NCBI GenBank assembly: GCA_002803225.1
Contig: NXFV01001845.1
Location: 58,638 to 122,637, forward strand
Direction: 5' to 3'
DNA length: 64,000 bases
Source of the DNA: Gamarada debralockiae
Taxonomy: Eukaryota; Ascomycota; Leotiomycetes; Helotiales; Hyphodiscaceae
Part shown: piece by piece, positions 10,679 through 22,199 of the stretch
Numbering within the stretch: position 1 is the stretch's first letter
Layout of the letters: the number at the start of each line of letters is the position of its first letter
Program-made: the position numbers and the translations under genes
The notes under the pieces: model-generated
What the model was told of the DNA's origin: nothing
The model's database searches: none
Seen by the model: the letters and a program-made list of their open reading frames with translations, nothing else

Positions 10679-12963
10679 GTCCGATGATGAAGACGAGGAT
10701 TACGCAGATAATAGTCTCCTCTTTCTCGATGGGATCGAGGAACGATGGTATTAGTAAGTATCCCTTTTTTTCTATCTATCGTGTCCTGTGGTCGTCTCGC
10801 TGATCTAATTAATCTACAGGTTCTGCCAGTACACTGGAAAGGACCCTGTCCAGGCGATACAAACAATCGCTCACCGTACTCTCAAGGCCTTCTTCGACTA
10901 GGTGCTGAACCAACGTCGAGGGAAAGGCGGGAGAAAACTAAAAGGCGTCAAGTCAGCCGATAGCCTTGGGACATATTGGAAGGTCTTTCGGCTCGTATAT
11001 AAGAGGGCGACGGGTTCGAAGATCTATGGGAAGCTTAACCGGAAGATGCGTCGTGTGAGTCGATTCTTTTCTCTTTCCTTTCTCGTAATTACAAAAGCAC
11101 ATGCTAATAAACACTCGTCCCCTTCCAGGTCCTGCGTAAATTAGCCAAGAAACACGGGTTGATGAAGGACAAGCGAGTGAAGACGGCGATGTACATTGAG
11201 GATCTCGCTGAAGTCCTGTAGATTAATTTGAGGACGACGAAGAAGAGGTACCCCCATGGCCGGCATCGGATACAAATTACGCTCTTCCACCACCTGGCTG
11301 CCTTCTCTAGAAACTGACTTTCAGCACTCCTCAACCTCTGCTACTGTCACATTGTTATCACCCTCCTTCGGGACCCGGAGGGCTGGCCCCATCGGATTCT
11401 GATCGAATTCACTTGCGAATTCACGAAGCAGTATCTCGGCATGAAAGATAAGTAAGTTCTGCTGTTCTTTCCCTTCTCCAAGACCCCCCTTTTCCAATTT
11501 ATTCTTCTGCAGAGAAGCGGTTACTGACAAGGAAACTAGGAATACATTTCCACTTCCCGAAATAATCTTTGATCCGTCCCTAGTCCTTAGTCCACACGTC
11601 GCTCTACTGGGCTTCATTCTTGCCGATGAAGCATTCTCGGCCTCGAATCTCACGTCTGCGGAGAAGATTAGCGAGTTGGACATCCGCCCTGGATATGAGC
11701 AACTGCCCTTACTTCTGAAGCCGAGCATGGCTAATATCCCCGTGTTCCGCAAGTCCACGAAAACGCTCTATGGGTGCGAAATCTCTCCCGACGAGCGGTT
11801 ACCATACTCGACTCTCCTGGCCTGGACGAAAAGGCTCGGCATACTTACAGGACTTCCTCTCCCCACGCGTCCATATTGTCTTCGATATGGCGCAGGTAAC
11901 GCATTCAACCAGAGCGGTTCGTCTTCTGCATCCCGCATTACCTGTCCCCTTCCCTATCATTAGGCATGCTAACTAGACGAGCAGGCGACGTGAGCGAGGC
12001 GCTCCAGAATCTTATGCTGCAGCATACCAATATACGCACCTTCGTGAAACACTATCTCCCGCGACGGGTCACTGCTGATACGAGGGCCATCGTCTCCGGT
12101 TACGAACCTTAACGCGAGCTGATACGGGCGGCCTACCGGATGATGCGATGGATCGACCCTAACCGGCCACAGGAACTCACGCTCGAGCAATCTAGTTTAG
12201 TCAATCAGCATCCCCGCGTCCGCCGCCTTCTGAAACAGCGAGAGACGTGGAAACGCCGCTTCAAAGGAACGGCTACGAAACGGCCTGAGTACAAACTGCT
12301 TAGTTGCGAGATCACAAGCGAGAGGCTGCGACGGAGAACTGCACTCTTGAATGAGGTGAAAAGCAAGTGGAACTTGGAGAACCCAGTCAAGGAGGTCGAG
12401 CTGCAGCTCATCGGACTTAAGTTCGATCAAGAAGTGAAGACCGGCTTGGCCTCGGCAGACGATATGCCTCCGATACAGAAACGCTTGGTTGAGACGATAA
12501 TGACGCTCCCGGGAAAGACCTTGGAGGAGGAGTTCCGCCGGCGTAACGCTGCCATCAACGTGGTCGCTACCTACTGCAAGTTCCAGGAAGGAGGAGATGC
12601 TGCTCGGCCACGTGGGAGGGGGAGGCCAGCCACCAGGAAGGCGAGCCCCACGCTAGGCAAAGAAGCCTGTCCGGAGTTGATGGCCGCGGCGGCTGAGAAG
12701 CAAGCGCTAAGTGCTTATGTTGTCAGTCTTTAAGGAGAAGAGGCTAACCATATGCTTCCTCTGCTTAGGGGAGGAAGACTTAACTGTTCGAGAAGCGAGT
12801 GTATTCATATGCGCGTCCAGGAGACCTGACGAAGCACTTCAAGCGGAAGCATCTGGCCAACTACAAAGGAGGTTGGATCGAGTGCAAAGTCTGTCAGATG
12901 TCTTTACAACATAAGATGCATCTCCAGAATCATGTAGAGAGCATCCACGGAACTGTATCATAA
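10676..12963 (+). pseudogene. Decayed DUF3435 tyrosine recombinase (Starship-captain type) with C-terminal C2H2 finger
   Basis: DUF3435 proteins are crypton-like tyrosine recombinases; some are the captains that move Starship elements. Order seen: acidic N-terminus TDESDDEDEDYADNSLLFL; the helical core around SLGTYWKVFRLVYKRATG, HGLMKDKRVKTAMYIEDLAE and FPLPEIIFDPSLVLSPHVAL; catalytic box II as YCLRYGAGNA, LQHTNI and the HYLP tyrosine; a long helical tail; and a C2H2 finger, CKVCQMSLQHKMHLQNHVESIH. Introns at 10754-10819, 11055-11128, 11452-11539 and 11917-11984 keep GT, branch site and AG. Stops at 10899, 11219, 11315 and 12110, plus one formed across the first intron, each fit a C-to-T change of CAG, CGA or CAA. 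The TGA at 11315 falls where box-I arginine is expected. A frameshift near 12800 separates the finger. Family assignment is firm; membership of a true Starship is not shown. Confidence 0.85.
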
Positions 12964-15900
12964 TGGGTAGGTAATCTACGAGTGTTCGGCCATACAGCAA
13001 GCTTTGCATTGCTTGTAGGCATCGGCATTAGGTTAGCATTTTAGTGTTCTTATATAGCACAGTCATTTCTTTTTCGATATCGTCTAAAATGTATTTTCAT
13101 ATACCCAATTAGATATGAGAACTTGGATTTTCGTCGCTCGCCTTCCTGCAGTCACGTGCTTAAGTTCACGAAATCTTTTTCCAAATTAATTTGACTGCAG
13201 CCAACTAAACTTAAGCCCAAGACGTAATGCAATCTGTTATATAGCTACAACGATATTGATTGTATAGTATGATCAAGGACGTATGCGACCAGAAACAAAA
13301 AATCTATCGTGAATTAAGCGTTTTGAGTTCGCGTCCCCGAACGGCTGAAGCGAGAACCCCCTCCTTTTGGTAGAAAGTTTAATGTTGTGGACGGTCGAGG
13401 ACAGTGTTTTTGTACAGCACTTTCAGCCTTGGGTTTTACAACATAAGAAAGAATTGAGAGGTCAGTGAATGACTCATTTGAACTATCAGATGCCGAGTTG
13501 AGGATTTGCAATCCTTGACATAAAATTGATACTTATGAAGAAATCTGGTACTTTCTGTACCTGTACATGTAGCCTGCGGCTCCTTTAAGCACCGATATCA
13601 CCCCAAGATCAACAGTCCAAAGACCATGTGGCACCGTCTGAACAAGTCTCACTCTTCGTTAGTGTCTGAGACACTCAAGGTCTTCAGGGTCCTATCAAGT
13701 TTCAGGGGCGTCGTCGTGAACGAACAGGAAATGATAGACCTCAACTTCACTTCTCACACATCTGCCGAAACCCCAAATCTCACATCACACTGAGATGGAG
13801 ATAGAGATGACGAAGGGGTACAACTTACGCATGCATAGTCGAAATCCGTATAATGTACTGCCGTGGCCACGGCACGGGAACCCGAATTGCTGTTCCACAG
13901 CATTTGAATCTGATGGAATCTGCGGCAGTAACGGATATAACGGCTGGGATGAAGTTGTACAGCATTCTTGCTTGTCATGAAAGATGGAGAATTCGAAAAT
14001 AGAGATGGTGTGTAGCCACAAAAACCCCCACGCTGCCGTGGAAATGTTTCACAACCTCAAGACGTGTTCCACGACAGCATCTGGCATGGCTCAGGTCGCA
14101 CGTGGATGGCACATGACCCCTCACGCACCTCCTCTCCTCATCCAGACACCCTTGCATCTCGAACCCCTCTTTCACCTTCTCCTTCCCCATACCCCGTCAT
14201 TCAATGGTCTTCAAAACTGTTGAGCCCTTTATCCATTCGCCAGTGATGCTTGGCACTACCGAAGTCAGCACGGACATAATCAAAATGGCGGGGAAGCTCC
14301 CATCTCCACGATGAAACTCCCTGTATCAACGCTTCAATTTCTCCACAAATTCAATGCACGAAATGCTAGAAGGGATTCTTCATACTTTATTTCCCCACAA
14401 TGCGCACGCGTAATATCCCCATTCTTTCCATTTTTTGATGACATTCAATTACGTGCATTTACCCTTGTCAAAATTGGCATGTGAAAATTGCCCCTCCAAA
14501 ACGAAACCACTGTGCCTTCAACTTGAATCGCACAACGCGCAAAACTTCGTATTCGACGGGTAAACTTCAATTTGCCATAGCAGCAGAGCAATTTATTCAC
14601 ACTGCTCCTATGTTTTCCGCTCGTATTCCAGACTGCACCTCCTGCCTAATCGTGAAGGTCTATCAGGTTCAACAGATAGGATATCATACCATGGTACGCA
14701 AGGAGACAAAAAATCCCGAACCAGCACACGGCCGAAGTAATATCCTCTGTCTGTACAACCTCACGCTTAAAAGGCATCCTTCATCCGAGCGACACCACGC
14801 ACTGCAAGGAGATTACAGTAGTCTCTTGCGAAAGCCCAGCCATTTCTGTCGTAGAGGTTGCAACAAATTTCAGGGTCTCGCAGCCCTTATCTCCAACCCC
14901 AGAACCGCGAATCCAGTTTCTTGCATGGCTCACTAGAGCATCAAATTTCAAGTGTGGCGTTCCCTTTGTTCCCAACATTTTAGACTCGGATTTCTTTCCG
15001 GTCATAGTGCCCGTCCCGCATCCAAGTCTTCCGCGGAGGCCTAGATTTATTAGGGTTGTCAGTTCTCAGTTTTTATGCACTGCGATCTAGGGTTAGGGTC
15101 GTGGCGTAAATAATGTAAAACTGGAAGCCCAGGTGCCGAGGCTGTGGGTCCGCTCTGAGTGGTCGACAGCGAAGATTTGAGCGATGCGAGGTCGGCGGCT
15201 GCCGAGCGGTGAAAGCTTTTTATCAAAGGATAGATAGATAACGGGAAGAGAATGATAAGAGAATTGATTCGAAATTTGTTGGGGATGAATTGTGAAAGTG
15301 ATTAGGTTGGAGGTGATTTCGAAATGCTGCCCTTTCAAGCCTCGCCAGTCTCCCCAGGTCCATCATCCCAAAGTGGCAATAATCTCGAGGCTGGAGTTTC
15401 CCTCCAGATTCAAAACATCAGCAGCCATGCCATGCGCCAAGATGGAGAGATCCCCATCTCGCCATTTCGGTGTGTTTGTGTTCCACGACATTCGTATGGA
15501 TAAAACATTCTTCATCGTTAGAGACGCTTTCAGTTTATCGAGAAGTGGTGGCGTATGATCAAGATCAACCTGCAGGATGCAATCTATCGCCGTGTGAAGC
15601 TCGTTGCGTTTGAATGGAGCTTGGCAAAGAGGAGGGTTCCTTTGAGTGGAGACGTATGCAGTCACTCATGCATGGCAGAAGAACCCCAGGAAACGCGACT
15701 CAATGGAACGTTTAATCAGACCGCCCCCGCGTCCTCGCCTTCATCAGCCAATCCATCGATCCTTTGGGATTCGGCTGATTTCTCACCCCTCAAGACTCAA
15801 TTAGAACCTCAGCTTCTTGAACGCGCAACAGATTCCCCGCCTCCACTGATGATCATTTAGAGTAGGGCTATGCAGAACACTTGTAAATGAAACAGCCAAA

Positions 15901-18900
15901 TCTTGGTAAAGGCCATTCCAGATCGCGGTCGATGCTGTATGTACTGCGACATCTCGCGACAGGATTGGCATTTGATAGTGTCATGGCGATCAATTATAGG
16001 GCCTGACTTCGGGAGGGGAGCTAGAGAAAGATTATCTGTACCACAAGGCTGGTGCGAGGCTTCAGCGCGCAAGGAGTGTATTTTGGATGGCAGCACACCA
16101 ATGGACAGATCTGCCTCGTGAACGTGACTCATGGATTGATTGGCGTGATGCTCAAATGATCTCGATTCATTCTCGAATATGACCTGTTCGGAGAACGCCA
16201 TTTGAGCTCGAGTCACGACACTCCGCCGCCGTTTCCGCCAGCAGCGAGGTCGGCGACGAGGTACCGTCGGTGAGCTCGACTCAAGACGACATACACCAAT
16301 AAACAGATACACATCCTTATCGTACCGAGCCCGGCACTGCCGTTACAGTAGACACGCGTCGATGAGGAAGGTCGTACGATACTCAGGTGATTGTGTACTG
16401 ATCTGGTATCCCAAGAATCATACGATACACACCGGTACTTTCACAGGCCAAGTACCTTTGTACCTTCCTCGCCCCCAACAAACATCAGAATACTGTATGT
16501 GCAAACAAACACTCGAGAGCTCCTGGCAAGCCTCCATCGGCAGTCCTTCTTTCTCGGCCCGCCATCTGTATGAAGGGTCCTCAGGGATTCCTTATCTGCG
16601 CCGTATTGAGCTATCATTTCCACTACCAGCTCCATCTCCTCGCCCCTCCATCAAACCATGTAATATCTTACCTTTCACCATTTGCAGTTCGCAATAGTGG
16701 AGTCTGATACCCGCTGATCAAGGATCAAAAGCGGTACTTTGCATTTTGATATATGTCGTTGGGGACATCGCCCCTCGTTTATATTTAGGAGTGAGACATG
16801 TGTGGGTCCTGTAGCCGCGCGAGAGGGATGAGATTGCGCAAACACGGCCCTGTGCTTTGGGACCGTGCTCCTCCAACCCCCACTTTTCAACCCAAAATAA
16901 GCGAAGGAGGTGGGTGAAAACTCATCGGAGGTGGCTGCTTGAGAGGATGGAGAGAGGCTCCACATTTTTCACTGCTGAAGCTCTCAACATTTCCCAGATA
17001 TCGCGAGGCTAAATGGAAAAAGAGGGTAGATTAATAATTGGAGCGCGTTGGTGGGAGAGGGGATATGAAGGCGTTAGGAACGAGGGGGTTGGTATGCCAA
17101 GAAAGAAATTATATCCCGAGTTCGCAGTTAAGATTCGATGGCGAGAACAGAAACACAGACGCTGAACGAAGTAGCGGATAACGGTTGTGGAGGATGAGAG
17201 TTTGCCGCGCTGCTATAGTCTGACGGCGTCCGTGTCTGTCAGACTGGCTCCTGAGGCTTCATTAATAATAGGAGGCTTTAACGAAGCCGTTTCACGGACT
17301 GCTTTCTGGGGTCCCAAGCTCTCAGGTGATTTGAGGGGTGAAGCTCGCGCCATGAGGGGTAAGTAAAAAGCAAGATCAAGCATCAAAGCTCGTTTTGGCT
17401 TCAACCCCAGGAAATTCTCGCCTGGCGGAATAGTAAGCTGCAGCGAACTTGCTTACTCTGAATTCTATAACATAACTCCTACTCGATAATCCGCACCGCA
17501 TCCCACTCGGATATCGGTCCAGCCGGTCCAGCGACCACCCGCCGACGTGTTCGGAACCGGCATCTCGCATAACTCGTTAGCCTTCAGTTTGCCATGACTT
17601 GCTAGCTTTCTCTGATACTGATAAGACGGCCGCGGCGTGCAGAGCAGCCCGCTCACGCTTGTCAGAAAGTCGTTACGGTAGGGAGCAGGGTTTGAGGAGC
17701 CGTCGACGCACCTAAAATAGCGTCCTCAACGCTAACGTAGGCTTGCAGGCCGCTGGAGATGGGTGGGTCAGACGTGAGAGGGTATGTAGTGGGATTTGCC
17801 TTTTTGCTTCCCGTTTTGGGCGGGCGGTGAGATGCAAGATGGTGATCTTGAGGGTTTGGTGCCGTGATTGACGGGATCTAGGCTTTTGACTTTTTTGAGA
17901 CATTCATGTCTTGAAATAATGCATTTGGGGTTTGTGTATTTGGGGAGGGTTTCACGAGGAGTTTCTTTTCTGAATATGATGGGATTTGGAAATCCCATCG
18001 CGTGGACAAACGAGTTAAGTCGATGTCGTCATAGGTGGGAGACATGCACGTCGGGTAAATTTGCTGTGGACAAGCTGTGGGCTGGCTGCGTGATGCTGCA
18101 AAGCAGTGAAACGACTGGCGACTTTCTGGGAAGGTGGAGTACAGCAACAGGTCTGGAGGAGATTTGGTGTGCTCCAGCCTCTACCCCATGCAGCTCAAGT
18201 CATAAACAGAGTGTTCAAGTCCCAAATCTGGTTACGGGAGTGCTTTGTACAGCTTGACTCGGGAAATAACGTCCGCTTACCTTTTTTTATTTTTTTATTT
18301 TAATTTTTGGTTTTATTTATTTATTTATTTAATCTTTTTTTTTTATTTAATTGAAATATTGATTCGTGTGCCTGTGGCGTTATCCGCGGAGAATGTCACT
18401 TGTCTCCAAAATTGTTGAAATTCGTATCTGAAGACTTTTGCGACTGTGGCGTTCGCAGCGTCGCACACAAGCGGTTCTCTGGACAGGGAGCTGAGAACGA
18501 CACAAGCAATGTCTCAGTTCTGCCGTTTCCTTCCCTGTTCAAAGTCTGCTTCCTTTCAGGCATTCTATCCTTGGAATCTTTTTCTGTGAGGGATGATTGG
18601 ATAGAAGTGCCATGGACCGTGATTAGCATGCCTTTGTGGTGTAGCGAGGAGGTCTGAGGGGCATGGGGAAAGGGGAGGGGATGGCACGGATGCGCTTTTG
18701 GAGGAAGCTTTGCGCTGAGCTTCTTTGCGATGTTGAAACTGGAGCGCTTGGTTGGGTCGGTTTGTTCCTGTTTACGAAGGCGCTTTTCTGGGGTGAGAAG
18801 CTTTTCTTCACCGCCATGTTGAGATGTGAAGATGGGAGGATGTTGCATGAAAGAGAAGAGATTTTCGGAGAAGAGTTTGCGTCGTGGAGGTGGGGTTGAA

Positions 18901-21900
18901 TAGGAAGAGACTGGAGCTTGGGCGATGTCAATTGAAGATGCGACGTTTGTTGTGCTTGGCCTTGACCTGGGGTGCAGAATCCGAAGCATGCATTAATAAT
19001 TGTACAGAATCCGGGGACAGCGATTTCAGAGGTTGAACCTGAAAAGTTTCGATTATTTACGAGAAGCGATTGGCGAAATCATCATGTCGCAGAAGTTCGT
19101 AGGACAGAGTGTACGTTGATCAAATAAACAAGGCTTCATTCATGCTCTCTTTGCCTTGGAATGAGGAAATTGGGGGAATTACGAAGTCATCGTGAGAATG
19201 CTGACTCACCAAAAAGCAGTCAAATTATTATGCGTTGTGATGCTTTCAGATGAGGAATGTCCCGGTCCTAGTGACGTTGATGATTCTGGCAAGTATCGTG
19301 TTGATCTGGTGGGTTGGTGGCAGCTTCCGCCCGCGTGGGATTCAGGTACATTGTCGATCTTGTTAAATGAGGTGATGCGAAAGTACCTTTCTACATCGTG
19401 ATTCATGACCTGATCACTCACTTCACGATGTTTGCAAAGTGGGGGTAAGTGGGCTCAGGGTGTGGGCTTTGAGCGTGCAGGCCCACGGGCATGGGCTTTG
19501 GCCCTCTATGGCTACTGAAATCGGAGGCTGATATGGCCGGACTTCTCGGATATGTTCCTTCTGGAAGGGGGAGACAGGATACACCAAAGGTTTGAAAATG
19601 ACGGAAGAGGCCATGTAAAGATGACGAGTCGTTGTCAAAAGAACGTCAGGTGGTCAAGGAAGTTTAAATCCACGTGGGATGATGCTTTTAGAACCTGTAT
19701 GGAAGATATCGTGATCTAGAGGCATTGATGAGTTGTCAACTATTTCGACATTTTTCCTATCATAGCCGTCGTATCCCATCAGATAAAGAATCCCCCGCAA
19801 TGCCACAGCCAGGTTGTACGGTACGGCGTCAAATCGCTGGCAACGACTGGGAGAAGAGAAAGCCCCAGTGAATGCCAATGCTTGTAAGATGGAGGAGTGT
19901 GCAGCATTTCAAGCACCGATATCCGGTTTTCGAATCAACCTTTGGCCGTTGAATTCCCATGTTCGTTGAGAGGATTTGGCAGACAGGCTTGCTTGCGAAG
20001 GCACCACTGGCTGCGGATAAAGCATCCCAGCGAAGGGGAATTGGATGCCGCGCGCATCCTATTGGTATCAGATATCTGCCTGCCTTCCAGAAATCTTGTC
20101 TGGTTGTGTGGGTGCAGCTTGTCTGGACAGACCACTTCTTGGACGATCTCTGATGATGAAGCCAATCATGAGGGGATATCAGAAAGCGGAGAGAAAGATG
20201 ATACTTATCAGAGTCAGACCATGTTGGCTTCCGAAGGTACCGATGCCGCAAGGCACTTGAAGGTCCTTTGATGATCAGGTCCTGACACCTCCGTGGGATG
20301 GAACGGGACGGTTCAGACGGAATAGAAAATTAGGGGTCCTTGAGAGTTGTCAATGGCATCAATTGAATATGAATACGGTACTGTGGTGGGAAAAGCTTAG
20401 CCGGCAATAATGACCGAGAGATCTCGCTATCAGTGACCACGAAAGAGATAATCAATTATATCTCTATCAAACTGATGCACGCAGACTCATCAATAACAGC
20501 ATTAATAATGTGAGGGTGCAGGTCGAGGGCTGAGAAGAGATTGTATCTGTACTTCCTCACCGTCATCAACATTTGGCTAGATCAACCTCCGATCGACCTC
20601 AACGGCGTCAAAATCAAAGTATCTTCCCAAAATGGAAATTTCGAATCGTGCATCACCGAGATGCATCGGTACAGGGCTTGTACCCCGTTCTGGAAAGTAC
20701 AAGACAGTACAACATGCCACCTACGGCAGTCCCATTATCAATTGCTGAGTACCGATACAATAATCCAGCCCTTACAAATTGAAGCTGCAAATCTCCCCAC
20801 TGATTCATGGGGGTGTGGTTGCAGATGGATGAAAAAAATATATTCGCCTCTCCCCATCCGTCTATCTTACGCCAGCTCGCCGTGTCTGCAAGTGCAAGTT
20901 GACCAGGATGCCGAGTGATCCATGCTTAGGCCCTGCAATATCCCTGTTAACGTCGATTTGAAATGTGGTGTGGCTTTTCTTTGGCGTCTGCACCTTTGTC
21001 CTACTAATTCCACGCCAAATTGACATGGCAGAACCAATCACAGACACTAAGTTTTACTTCGCCTTCTTTGCCTCAAACAAACTTTCCTGCCGTGGGTGGG
21101 ATGTAGAGCTGATACTTTTGTAAATTCAACGCGGCAAGGCAGATGAGGATACGAGCGTTGCGAGAAGTATTGCGGATGGAAGCGATAGATAATGTGTTGT
21201 AACGTTGATACAGAAGGAATAATTCGTCAATTAACTGCAAAATACTTGCAGGCTGCACGCACTGTATTCTTATTCTGCATGCAGATTTCAACTGGAGACC
21301 GTTTTGGTGGTCGTCCAACAGTCGAGCCCAGGTCAAGCACCCAATGAACCCCCCAGTCAAAGGCCCCACCCCAGCAACGGGCCAGATGCCCACCAAAATT
21401 CAACAGGACCCACCAAAATTTGTACGATCGTACCACCCACATCCCAAACAGCACTACCATCTACCTCACTCTACCTTAATTCTCCTCCTCCATCCTCACC
21501 ACTCCTCCACACAACTCTAGGCCATAGCCAGCCTTTTCATATTTATTAATTTGAGGATATAATTCAGAGGTCTGCCAGTGAATCATCGATTGATCTCACT
21601 GCCTCGCAATAACAGGGCAACAAAAGACGTCATTCACTCGAAGGCCTCGTTCGCCGAACAGTCAACGCCCCATCACCGACGTCCGGAATCAGAAGGAACA
21701 GGTAGATAAGTCATACAATTGACTTTGTCCTGGTACCATCTCTTCCTCACGCAATAACGAATCGACCCGAATTATTCATTTTCGAAGACATCGTCGGTCG
21801 TCTTGCCTCCCGGAAAAAAAGTTGGCACGCTTGCTGGAATACGCCGTGTTTTGACTTTCTTCCATCCGCCTCCCCCGAATACCACAGCAAGCAAGAAGGT

Positions 21901-22199
21901 TGTTCGACAAACCATTCTCGTAAGTGGCAACTACGCGCCCAAGCTACTTATTCCTATCACTACGCTCGCCGTCACCTATGAATTACTTTGTTATTGTTCT
22001 CTTTCTCCGCCACGCTCAATAGGAAAAGCGGCTAACCCGATCTTTTCCTTTGAATAGTTGCATGATACTCAGCTTTTTACCGACATCACGAAAGCTTCAA
22101 TGCTAAGCAGGAATTAGATCGCTTCTCGACATTACCTCGTCGAATAGCTTTATCGCTCCTCATAGCCCATCCTCGACATACCGGGCCCAGATCGTCCGG
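12964..22199. other. About 9.2 kb without a recognisable gene
   Basis: I find no domain, no consistent exon series and no transposon termini. Open frames exceed 100 aa in places (for example 14481-14936, and 18396-18989 on the minus strand), but they show no family motif and no splice context. Base composition looks like ordinary fungal DNA, not the AT-rich islands left by heavy RIP. The rightmost 600-700 bp, pyrimidine-rich and ending at the ATG at 22200, is probably promoter and 5' leader of the phosphatase-targeting subunit gene. Long leaders or non-coding RNAs elsewhere cannot be excluded. Confidence 0.5.
18279..18350. repeat. T-rich / TTTA simple repeat
   Basis: About 70 bp of nearly pure A/T on the plus strand, including T7 and T10-class runs and four tandem TTTA units near 18312-18330. 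It is low-complexity DNA and prone to length errors in assembly. Confidence 0.8.

Noticed and set aside
9700..13000. A complete Starship element
   Set aside because: The captain-type gene is decayed and truncated at its 5' side. No short terminal repeats, target-site duplication or coherent cargo could be identified, so only the recombinase relic is called.
14481..14936. 151-codon open frame on the plus strand
   Set aside because: The composition is not protein-like and no splice context or motif is present.
18396..18989. 197-codon open frame on the minus strand as a gene
   Set aside because: No family motif, no neighbouring exons, and the opposite strand has open frames of similar quality; it looks like a chance frame in skewed DNA.
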